A stretch of DNA of 64,000 nucleotides from Kappaphycus alvarezii. Its lineage: Eukaryota; Rhodophyta; Florideophyceae; Gigartinales; Solieriaceae. The stretch spans positions 1,302,001-1,366,000 of the forward strand of contig NADL03000771.1 of the NCBI GenBank assembly GCA_002205965.3, written 5' to 3'. This document shows positions 50,969 through 60,971 of this stretch, piece by piece. Position 1 is the stretch's first letter. The number at the start of each line of letters is the position of its first letter. Below the pieces are notes generated by a model, which ran no database searches, was not told the DNA's origin, and saw only the letters and a program-made list of their open reading frames with translations. The position numbers and the translations under genes are program-made.

Positions 50969-53044
50969 TCAACCCAGCCGCCCCTCTTTCCAAGTCTCTT
51001 GCCCCACCTCCGCCGGCAGCTTCCTCCGGGAGGGAGTTCGAGTCCGTATCCGAGTCTGAGTCTGAGTCTGAATCCTTTTCAATCTCATCCGACCCACCAC
51101 CCGATTCATTCCCAAGGCTCTCCTTCTGTCCCCCCGCCGGAAGAACCCCACCCGCTCCATCTGCACCACCAGAAATTCGGCTGCCGAAACGGCAACTGAT
51201 ACCCCCGCGATTACCATTTGATACCACTCCGCTCTCAACCCCGAGAACGGCAGCCCGACCATCACCCCAATTGCAATCACACTCCGAATCAACACCCGCC
51301 ACACCTTTGTCACCGCCCTTGCGCCGCCCTTATGCAGTCCACTCAGCAATCCACTACATATAAGCGAACCCGCCCACCCTACCGCATACAGCCATCGCGC
51401 GTTCGTTGTAAACTGCGCTGTGCCTTTCGCCGCGGATAACCCACCCTCTGCACGCACTACACTTTCCGCAATGACGTCTGGTGGTAATGCGACGTCGCGT
51501 AGACTGATCGCAAGACCGGTCGCAAACATTATGAGGAAACAGTGATACGGCATGTGAATGAAGCTCCAAGCGTATCCGGCGAGTACGTTGTGTCGCACGG
51601 CGTGCCGACCGCCCTTGGCAATGGGGCTGTCTATCTGCACGTACAACGTTTGGATAGAGTATAGAGTCGCCGTGCTGAGCATCGCAGACAGGTACATGTG
51701 TCCTACTCGCACTCCTTCAAAAGTTATGGCGGCTGTTTCCGGGCAGTGTCGCAGGGCACACATAATAAAGTCAGAATCGCGGGTCGATTATGGTGAAAAG
51801 GGGTGCGGCAGAGTTGGGATTACTAGCTTACCGCCGGCCTCAAACAATAGCCCGATGAGAGTCTCACCCATAACAATCATGGTGAGCACCTCGAACTTTT
51901 CGACAAACAATTCAATATTAACTGCTATTCTCGTGTACCCTTCCACATTCCTGTGCAAATAACTGTAGATCTTATACGGCGCAAACAGCAACAAAGACTG
52001 CAGCGCAAACGCCACCCAATACAACGACCTGGTAGCGCGCTCCGTGCGCATAAACGCCGCGACCAAATACGGCACCACACAAAACAGCGTGATAGAATTC
52101 ATCAACACCAACTGATTCACCCGATTCGCCGGGTTTTTTAACAAGCGCTCATGAATCGACCACACCATCCCACTCACCTGCGGCACGGCCGTGGCCAAAA
52201 ATGCCGAAACTCCCACATAAGGGCGTGCAACGTCATCAAACGCATTATGGGCGCCCAGTGCAATCCCCGTGAGCGAAAGAACCGTCAAATAGACGCCTAT
52301 TTTCCCGGCAAAGTCGACCTGAACGCCCCATAAATTCCATAGAATTACAATGCCACGCCAACTAAAGTACACCGCGGAGAATAGCAAGACAAACTTCTCA
52401 AGCGCGGCCCAGGAGATGGCACTCTCCCGTAATTGATGGCCGATGGCAGCAACGGCAGCAACAATAATGAGGTCCAGGAAAAGTTCCTCCGTGGTCACCT
52501 TGCGTATACCACGCGTGCGATACAGAATGTCATCATAAAAGTACTGCATGAGATGGCGCTTCATAAAGAGACGGGAATACAACTTGAACCATTTGTGGTA
52601 GAGAGGGGGCGGGTGGGCGGGGGCGGTGGCAGAAGCGGGTTGGGTGTGAAAGGAATCATGGTCGGAGGCTAAGGGCTTGTGAGTGGGGAGGTGGACGATG
52701 CGGTCGACTTCGCCAAACTCGTCGATGTGGTGGGCGCGGGGGTCGACGGAGGGGATGCGACGGATTTCGTGGGGGAGAGGGGGGTGGTGCAGGGGAGGCG
52801 GGAGGGGGTGGGGGGGTGTTGGGTGGCGTGGACATGGCGGAGTGATGGTTTGTGAGTGGATGGCGGGGTGGGGGGTGAGGGGAGGATTATGGGGGGTGGG
52901 GGCGTGAGGTGTGGTGGAGGGTTGTGCTGGTAGGGTGGTGTTCCAATTTGAATGGTTCATAGTGTGTTTACCGTGGGAGGGTGGCAGCAGGTGCATCAGA
53001 GCGGAGTGGTGGACTTGGCTAGGAGTTTGGCAGGCGGACGACAT
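50969..53044 (-). CDS. LtrA-family membrane protein, gene 2 (two exons)
   Basis: Paralogue of the gene at 37.7-39.8 kb. Exon 1 is 53044-51832 and exon 2 is 51732-50969; the intron is 51831-51733 (99 bp, GTAAGC ... AACAG), phase 1 at the same codon (LLFEAG|A) as gene 1. The start is uncertain: ATG 53044 (MSSACQTPSQ) gives 658 residues; ATG 52960 (MNHSNWNTTL) gives 630 and looks as likely. The N-terminus is P/H-rich, then HHIDEFGEVDRIVHL, basic KLYSRLFMKRHLMQYF, signature VTTEELFLDLIIVAAVAAIG, about ten membrane segments, VEKFEVLTMIVMGETLIGLL and HMYLSAMLSTATLYSIQTLY. After GFFRRG the present frame reads basic (R-T-R-T-P-S-R-R-K). One extra G in the six-G run (51130-51135, as C) would give an acidic tail with DSDSDSDSDTDSN to about 50856, like gene 1. 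Confidence 0.88.
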
Positions 53045-53310
53045 GGGGCGGCCGACTAGCAGGGTGACATTGTCTGAACAAGTGTGAAGTTGAATAGCAA
53101 AAGGAATCAAATCACATTTTGAAGCGTAGGTTGCCTCGCGATCGGGCCGTATGACAACCACTACCGATGACAGATGACTAAATATCATGTGCGCAAGTAC
53201 TGTACAGTGTACAGAATCGTACTGTACTTGCAAGTGTACTGTACAGTACTGTACACTTGCAAGTACAGATGTCGCGGGTCTTTGCTAGTGTTCTGCATGA
53301 TACTCTTCTG
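53045..53310. promoter_or_regulatory. Upstream region of LtrA gene 2 with TACWGTA tracts
   Basis: The presumed promoter region of LtrA gene 2. It contains TACTGTACAG (53199), TACTGTA (53219) and the 47-nt inverted repeat at 53222-53268. No TATA-like element was assigned. Confidence 0.4.
53222..53268. repeat. 18-bp perfect inverted repeat around TGTACAGTACT
   Basis: CTGTACTTGCAAGTGTAC and its exact reverse complement flank an 11-base centre made of TACWGTA units. It lies between LtrA gene 2 and LINE copy C. Confidence 0.9.
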
Positions 53311-54780
53311 TTCGGTAGTTTTCCAGAGCGATTGATCGACAATAATACCTACAGCCCGTCTTATGGTCTGTTTACTACCACCCACAAGACCCGCATCTCC
53401 TGGCCGCACACTTCGCCAGTTGATCGCGCTGCTTTCCTGGTCGAGTTTCCGCTTGCAGAATGCGCCGCCGACGGTTTCGAGCTCCTCGCGGCCCCGTTGG
53501 GTAACCCTGCCTTCACGAAGACATTCCTACGCAGCAAGGTAGAGGGATGCCGTCGCGCCCTGGCGTTGCTGAAAGGCGTCCAAGACCCCAGCCCCCGCTT
53601 CCACATGCATCGCCTATGCGCATCCGCATGCCGGGTGCCTCACGCGTTTCGGCTTGCTGACCATCACCACGCCGCGCAGCCTGCAGCGGAGTTTGACTCC
53701 CTGCAGCAATCCGCCTATGGCGCGCTGCATAATGTCCCCCTCACCGACGACGCCTGGGAACAAGCATGTCTCCCCCTCCGTCTAGGGGGGCACGGGTTTT
53801 CCAGGATTGGTCCCGCACCGCACGCGGCAGTTGCCGCCAGCATTCGGGACGCTGCCCCGCCCGCTTGTGCACCGCCGACTACGTTACACCCCGCTCCGTC
53901 GCCGTACTTGGGAAACAGGCACAGGATGATCGATACTTCCTGGTCAACCAGGCACGCCGGCCCCTGCCCAATTTCGTCCGCCAGATGCAATGGGATCCGT
54001 TTGCCACCGACCTAGGCCCCTTTGAACCCGCCTCCCTTGCTGCCATGCCCGTCAACCTGCAATCTCATTTAAATCGGGCGCAGTAAGAGGTCAGGGCAGA
54101 GGAGTTTTGGGAGGATGAACTATGGAAGAGAGTGCCTCGTCCTAGCTGCCACTCCGACATGTCCACAAGTCGCCGGATTCGAGGCTTGGCCTTCCGTCAC
54201 ACCGGTGCTGCGGCGTTCCTATATGCCCATCCCACCACTGCAACGAAGGTGTCATTAGAGCACTGAAGCATTATGCTGTGCAGGCACCTCGGTCTCCCAG
54301 TCTACACAGACTAGGTGCCATTGAAATGCCACCACTGCCAGCAGGACATGGATGTCCACGGTGACCATGCCGCAGACCGCTGCGTCTCAGAATTTGGACG
54401 CATTCACCGCCACAAATCCGTTCGCAGTGTATTCGCGTGGCACGTCTTCCGCGCCGTCGGCCTTGACTACGAGTTCGAAATTGAGAATCTCCTCCCCGGG
54501 ACGGATTACAGGCCCGCTGACATTCTCTTCGTACATCCCCCCGTGACACTGAAGCTGACCTACCAGACCGACCCATTGCATGTGACGTCGCCATCACGTC
54601 ACCGTTCAAGCAGACCTCCATCACCAAAGCGACGCAAGTCGCCGGTGGGGCTGCGCCCTCAGGCACCATCGCAAGATCCAGGACCTACAGCACAGGCTGT
54701 CAAGGCGCCTGGTCCCCCCTCTCCGCCCTCCCGCGACCCTGGTTTCTGATTCCAGCCTCTGGTTTTCGACCCCCGCGGTG
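53310..54780 (+). mobile_element. RLE-type LINE, copy C, 5'-truncated and broken
   Basis: Closest to copy A. Starts after the RT active site (Y-G-L-x-x-x-x-H-K-T-R near 53370), then FELLAAPLGNPAFTKTFLR, FHMHRLCASACRVPHAF, a frame change near 53850, DRYFLVNQARRPLPNFVR, RIRGLAFRHTGAAAFLYAHP, a TGA after ...KVSLEH, and a second stop before the zinc finger C-H-H-C-Q-Q-D-M-D-V-H-G-D-H-A-A-D-R-C (54327-54385). Then come RIHRHKSVRSVFAWHVFRA and RPADILF (54511; RLE-like first acidic motif). In a shifted frame I-A-C-D-V-A-I-T-S-P follows near 54580 (second acidic motif). The 3' end is near 54780, before an AT-rich stretch. Confidence 0.8.
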
Positions 54781-54913
54781 CCCCTTCTCCGAATACCGCA
54801 TTATTTATTCATATTTTATTGCATTAAGTATCTATAATGCTAGCTAAGAGCTAACAGGATGGTCCACGTCATCCACGTGCAAGGACATGCGCGAGAAAAT
54901 AGTTTGAGCAACT

Positions 54914-55040
54914 GAGGACCAGATAGTGCAACTCGAAGATTTTGTGCCACGTGTAGCCACGAAATGCCACACCTCGGACGCTACGATTCGCACACGCATC
55001 TACCAGCGTATCAGCGTATCAGTTGCACTTTGTGGTCCTC
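54914..55040. repeat. Inverted repeat next to the copia insertion
   Basis: GAGGACCAGATAGTGCAAC (54914-54932) and GTTGCACTTTGTGGTCCTC (55022-55040) are inverted copies, 17 of 19 matching, 89 bases apart. They could be the ends of a small non-autonomous DNA transposon. The copia element starts 10 bases after the right arm. Confidence 0.55.
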
Positions 55041-55049
55041 GGTGGCTAT

Positions 55050-55487
55050 TGTAGTATCACAGCCCAAAAGGTATGACACGTGTAGCACGCAGCAAGGTTG
55101 CTGGTGGAAGTCTACTGTAAGCCCTACAAGCCGAGGTTACAAAGTCTGACACAACTACTGACCGTTGTGCTCGACGGGTTGGCTTCCCCTTATTGCGGCA
55201 AGAACAAGTGTTTACTTCTTCTGTCTGATGGCTGATGATTCTTGTCTTGGACTTGCTCCGCTACTCGGTACGCAAGCCCTTATATAGACTTTTTTGTAGC
55301 CCGTCTGCCCTGTAGTTTGGAAGTACAGTACAGTACAGTACAGTATAGAACTAGTCCACCATAAAAATTAAATCTAATGGCTACAGTAGCATTTGGTACT
55401 AGATTAATATCATAAAATATCTAAGCATTCCTGCTGAGCTGTCACAGGTGCTGCGCTGGCACATTCGCACACCCTTTCTGTATAACA
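55050..55487 (-). repeat. Copia LTR, left copy
   Basis: Nearly identical to 60332-60769. Contains a (TACAG)-type tract, TACAGTACAGTACAGTACAG ending TATAG, near 55325. Confidence 0.95.
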
Positions 55488-58400
55488 TTCCCGCCCTTTC
55501 AAAAAGCGAGGCTGTTGTCCCTTACTTCTTACGGATAATCCATTGCTCGATGAAGATTTTGTCAACTCCAGTCCGTAGAATATTTACCAGAGGCTTGCAA
55601 ACATTCGGCTTGCTTAGACCATCAGCAGGATTTGCAACACCAGCGATAAGTCCAACATTTGATATTTCGAACATGTTGTAGGCTTCGCGAGCAGCAGCAA
55701 TGTCTATCATTAAACGTTTCTCAGTTGTATGCGAAGCGCGGGTAATGACATCGAAAATTTGCTTCGAGGCTGTGAAAATTTTCAGAGGTATCTTACGGCG
55801 TAACATGCGTTCCAAATCGTGTTTCAATATGTAAGCGACATCAAATGCGGCGGAGAATGCGTACACTTCTCCAGCCATGATAGGCCGTACGACGCTTCGA
55901 GACTTACGGCTGCAATAGTTCAAAACATGGCAGCGGTCTTCGTAATCACAAAGCAAAATAATGAATCCTAACTGCGAAGTGAGATCTGTGTTTCTCGCAA
56001 ACGATGCATATGCGTAAGCACGAATATGAAGAGTGTTGAAATTGAGCGAAGGATATTTGAGACGGATGTCTTTGGTATCTTTCACATAGCTTATGGAAGT
56101 GTTAAGCTGGTCTGTAGCCTTCTTTCCGAAATTTTCAACGGTTACTTGTGCTGCACGATTGACTGCACAGCATATCTCTGACGAGAGTGCGATAGCCAAC
56201 TGAATGCGGCTCAGACGGAACGAAAGAGTTCAAAGGTAGAATCATTTGGTATTGTTCTGAGCTTGGCAAGATAGTCTGGTTGATGGGCGTAGAAAGTTCG
56301 CTGACCATCAATCGATTTTTCGGCTTCAATATGGATGCCGATGAACTCAAGATTGTCATACTCGAGCAGTTTTGACTCAAACGAACGAGCTGTGAGTTCA
56401 ATGAGCTTATCAAAATTTTCATTTCCAGCAAACAAATTATCATCGACATAGGCTCCAAGAAGTCCGTGGGTACCCTCGGTACCTTTTTTCATGTAAAGGG
56501 ATGGATCTCCGTCGATTGGTAGCATTCCTAGTTCGTTTTTGATGAAAAATTCGAGAGTAGCGCCCCAGTAGTCGCCAGAATCACATATACCATGAAGAGG
56601 CTTTTCAGCTTCAGTACTTGATCTCCCCGGATGTTAGAGAACTTTCGATCTGCCTCACGGATCTTAAGATATATATCACGACTTAGCTTTTCTTTCGCTT
56701 GGAGGTAAGCTTGAACGAAATCAATCATTGCGAGGCGGTAATTAAGAATAGCAGATACTGAAAGGATTATTTTTGTGGAGCTTTGGCGTAGCGTTAGGAA
56801 GCTATGCACTATAACTCTTTCATGTCATCTTTGTAGCCTTGTCCAACGAAACGTGCTTTGGCCTTCTGACGTCGGTACCAGGATTCTTTAGCGTAAGTTC
56901 AAATCTTCCACCGATAATGTTTGCCTTTGGGGAAGAGACGAAATATTGACGACTTCCCAGTCCTTGCGATCAGAAAGACCCTGAATCTCGTTGCGTTTGG
57001 CTATTTCAAATGCTGTGGAGTTAGATCTTTTGTCAGCAGTAGGAATTTTCTCCATGATATACGTTAGGCTTGAGCCTCGAAGACATCAGTTTTTCCCTCT
57101 GTTTTGACCCGAACTTCAGCCATTTTTTCTTGAACGGTTGCAAGAAATGTTTCGCCCGAGAATACTCGGTCAAAGACAGTATCTATTTCGTCACGCTCAT
57201 TATCAGACAATTTTGCCTGTCCTTTCTGGTGATCGGATCCGTTATATACTCACGGACTCTGTCAATCGAAACCCTTTTAAGTTCGTTATTGATACTGATC
57301 CAAAGATTTTTTCATCTCCTGCAACAACCTTGTATGGGCCTTCCCATGCTTTCAACTTTCGCATATAATAGTACTTGAGATCCATTATAATCTCGCGGTC
57401 TGATGCAATCGGGACGTTACGATTAAGAGAAGTGCGGATGCGAGCAGAAGCAACAGCCTTAGACATTTCAGAGCGAGCATTTTGTAATGCTTTCATTCCT
57501 CACGCTGCTCGGGAAGATCTGAGAATCCTAGCGGAAATTGTGGAACGATTCCAAACACGAGAAGAGTGGGAGACAATCCATCTGGCCCGGCGTTGTTGTT
57601 CATGGCATGAACAGAAAGAGAAAGACAGTCATCTTTCGAAATCTTTGGGTGCTCCATTCGTACCTTACGAAAATTCGTCGGAGTAAGTCATGGTACTTTT
57701 CACCGACGCCAATAGCATTATGGCTTTCGATACCTGAATCCAAGCGTGTTATCCCACTCCTTGCAGCAAGTGACGCCACCGGTCACTATCGAATGCGGTC
57801 CACGATCAGTGTGAATTTCTTTCGAGTATCCGACGTACTTTGTAACATTGGCGGACGTAAGCTGTCCATACGTTGTTTGCCGACTCTCATCGAGGAATAC
57901 TGCAGCACTGAACACGTATCCTTGCAAACATGTGTAGTACGGGCATGCTTTCCAAGTACATAAGATCCATAAGCACAGTTCGGTTAAAGACTACGTCTTC
58001 GCTTGGCAGTGCGACGCGGAAACGACCAGGTTGTTTCGAAATCCTTTGACAAACATCACAAGATTCAGTAACTTTTTCGAGTGCCTTAAGTGTCTCTGGT
58101 GTCGCTTGAGGATCCTTGGCCTCTTCATCATTTTGTATATTCTCAGCGGATGCGGGTGATAAAAGTGTCGGTGGATCCTTTTCAATTCGGGCTCTGTATA
58201 CATAACTTCGTAGTTCCATTCATAGTAGGCATGCCCAGCTTTCGACTGAGAGGTGCGCTCCAGACAGGATCTTTGCATCTGATACGATTGTCCACGGTGT
58301 CTACTAGAAGCTTGTACTTATCAAGTACGTCGAGTCCTAAAAGAAGAGGTATTTCAATATCAACAACATCCAGAACGATCTTCATGTGACTGTTGTCGCC

Positions 58401-60331
58401 ATATGGGATTCGAAACTTTGCTTTTCCGATGCTTTCCTTCCTGTTTTCTCCAAATTTGTAGACCTTTGCTGCTGACGGTATGAGAGCTAGAGGGATTCCC
58501 ATAAGGCGGTAGTATGCCTCAGCTTGACTCTTCCCTACTACGGAGCTCTGAGCTCCAGTATCCAAACAGGCTCCATTGAACCTTTCAATGCCTTTTGGGG
58601 CCGAAGGAGAAGTAAGGTTGATTGTAGCGTCAGCTACAGATTTTTCATCATTTGTGTCTCTGACGTAATTAACAAGTGCATCGAAGAGATCAAAGTCTGT
58701 TTTTTCTTCTTCAACTTCATCGTCAACATTTGCATCTGTTTCATCTGGTACTTCTTGACTCATTTCCTCTTTTGCTTCATTTATAGAGTCGAGCTGTTGA
58801 CATAATTCAAACAATACAACCTGAGCATTTTGGGTGTTTCCATTTCTCTTCGACATGTACTCCATTTTTCGACGAGCGGCTTTAGCAAGATCGATCTTAC
58901 GCGGACATGAACTTAGCATATGATCAGGGGAATCACAATTGAAGCATCCCATGACCGAAAGTGGTCCAGATGGATCCTTCCACGGCCGTAACTACGTGTA
59001 TCACCGACACCACGATGTTGGTTTGCATAGCGAGCAGGTCCTTGATAGAGTATCCCAGGGATCTTTTCGTCCTCATCTGAAGTAGTACGTAACCTAATTG
59101 CAACTTTATCTCTCATGTTTGCCAATTTGGCTTCCCTAGAGAGATGTAAGGCTGCTTCAAGTTCTCCATAGAGTTGTTGAAATGAGATTCCATGGGTAGC
59201 GACGCGACTTAACGGCTCCGTTGCCCATGCATAACCGACGGTAGCTTTACGAAGAAATTTAATCTTGTGTGCCTCACTCCTGTGCGAAACAGGAACTTGC
59301 GGTGAAAGCTTTGTTATAAGCTTGTACATTTTTTCAAGTGCTGCAAGCTCATCAAGGCCTTCAGAAGTATACTTAGATAACCTAAGTCCACCGAGATAGT
59401 TCTTCACTCGATTTTGACGAACCACGGAGTTGTATTCATTACCAATGAGGTTTATGGCCTCAGTAAACGAATTAACTTCGTTGTCAATTCGATCCAGGTA
59501 AAATCTTTTAGCATCACCACGTAGAAGGTTATGAAGGTATTGCTATTTCTGCGCAGTTCTGAGACCATAGTCACGAGCGACTTGTTGGTACTCGGCAACA
59601 TATTCCACCCATGACTCACCAAGGTCTCCGAGAACTTTTGGTCCTTGTCACGGAATCTAGAGCCGATGTAGTACGCCAATTTTTCCTGATGCGTGGGACA
59701 GATGTGGTAAGAGATTGTCCATCTTCGGTGGTTGATTGCTCCTGGCCTCTTCGGGTTGTACGACGACCTTATTTCATTATGTCCTTTGTTATTTCTTCTG
59801 CAGCTAACTTGTCTTCGTGTTCGGTATAGAGATTAGCGGCTAGCTGGCGGATAACACGACGGGAGCTATGCGGCGGCATATTTGCACCACGGTCATTCAA
59901 CCAGTCACGAAGTGCTTTATAAGCAATAGGCAGAGCTTTTATAGCAGGAGAGAACAATACAGCAGGTGGAAAAAGTTCGGCAACCTCATCGACTACTTGA
60001 GGTCCAGTCATAGACCGAGCGGAGACACGATTCTCGAGTATTCGAATTGCGTCGATGAATCCTAAAACCTCTTGAGAGACATTTTCCAGTGCTATCTCCG
60101 ACAGAAACAAGTCCGATATATCTGCAGTGCTTCCTTGATCAATGTTGATCACTGACCTAGAAATTAGGATAAGTTCTGACTTGTTTCCAACAGAAATTTA
60201 GTGTGTGAGAAATAATATTCTGGTTCACGGTTAACGAAGGGATTTTCAGGCTTTTGTTCAGTGGAGTAGCATGCAGTTGTAAGAACAAAGTGTGTAATAA
60301 AACTGAGGACACTGTGAGGATAATTCGCGAA

Positions 60332-60769
60332 TGTAGTATCACAGCCCAAAAGGTATGACACGTGTAGCACGCAGCAAGGTTGCTGGTGGAAGTCTACTGT
60401 AAGCCCTACAAGCCGAGGTTACAAAGTCTGACACAACTACTGACCGTTGTGCTCGACGGGTTGGCTTCCCCTTATTGCGGCAAGAACAAGTGTTTACTTC
60501 TTCTGTCTGATGGCTGATGATTCTTGTCTTGGACTTGCTCCGCTACTCGGTACGCAAGCCCTTATATAGACTTTTTTGTAGCCCGTCTGCCCTGTAGTTT
60601 GGAAGTACAGTACAGTACAGTACAGTATAGAACTAGTCCACCATAAAAATTAAATCTAATGGCTACAGTAGCATTTGGTACTAGATTAATATCATAAAAT
60701 ATCTAAGCATTCCTGCTGGGCTGTCACAGGTGCTGCGCTGGCACATTCGCACACCCTTTCTGTATAACA
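60332..60769 (-). repeat. Copia LTR, right copy
   Basis: Same 438 bases as the left copy; the one difference seen is GAGCTGTC (left) against GGGCTGTC (right) near the inner-right end. For the minus-strand element this is the 5' LTR. Confidence 0.95.
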
Positions 60770-60774
60770 GCTAT

Positions 60775-60969
60775 GGCCATCATATCGCGGGCCCCACTGC
60801 ACGTGACCGATGTGGTCCATCCAGGTAGCTCTTAACTGAATAGTCGGTCAGTCGGTGTACACTCAAGATAAGTAAAGAATAAAAGAAAAAAAAGGGTTTT
60901 TATACTTAATTTTGCCTGCTAAGAGCAATCGCAGACTAGGACCACTGTAAGTAGGGTAACCACTTACTG
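60775..60969. other. Flank between copia and Tc1 elements
   Basis: No gene. The last bases before the Tc1 element read TTACTG-TA, a TACTGTA-type site. Confidence 0.5.
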
Positions 60970-60971
60970 TA

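Larger units (their letters stand above)
55050..60769 (-). mobile_element. Copia-type LTR retrotransposon, young insertion, body broken
   Basis: 5720 bp with 438-bp LTRs (TGTAGT...TAACA, TG/CA ends) flanked by a 5-bp target duplication GCTAT (55045-55049 and 60770-60774). The coding strand is minus. Parts in order: Gag (about 60152-58913), zinc knuckle CFNCDSPDHMLSSC and protease CLDTGAQSS (58952-58182), integrase pieces (58219-57242), RT (56809-56211, with YVDDNLF) and RNase H (56199-55522). Integrase before RT places it in Ty1/copia. The body looks broken, with about eight breaks, whereas the two LTRs show one difference by eye; the insertion is therefore very recent compared with the other fossils. 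Confidence 0.92.

Noticed and set aside
50923-51363. Plus-strand proline/serine-rich frame opposite LtrA gene 2
   Set aside because: Shadow of the minus-strand exon; the serine/glutamate repeats mirror the S/D repeats of the real tail.
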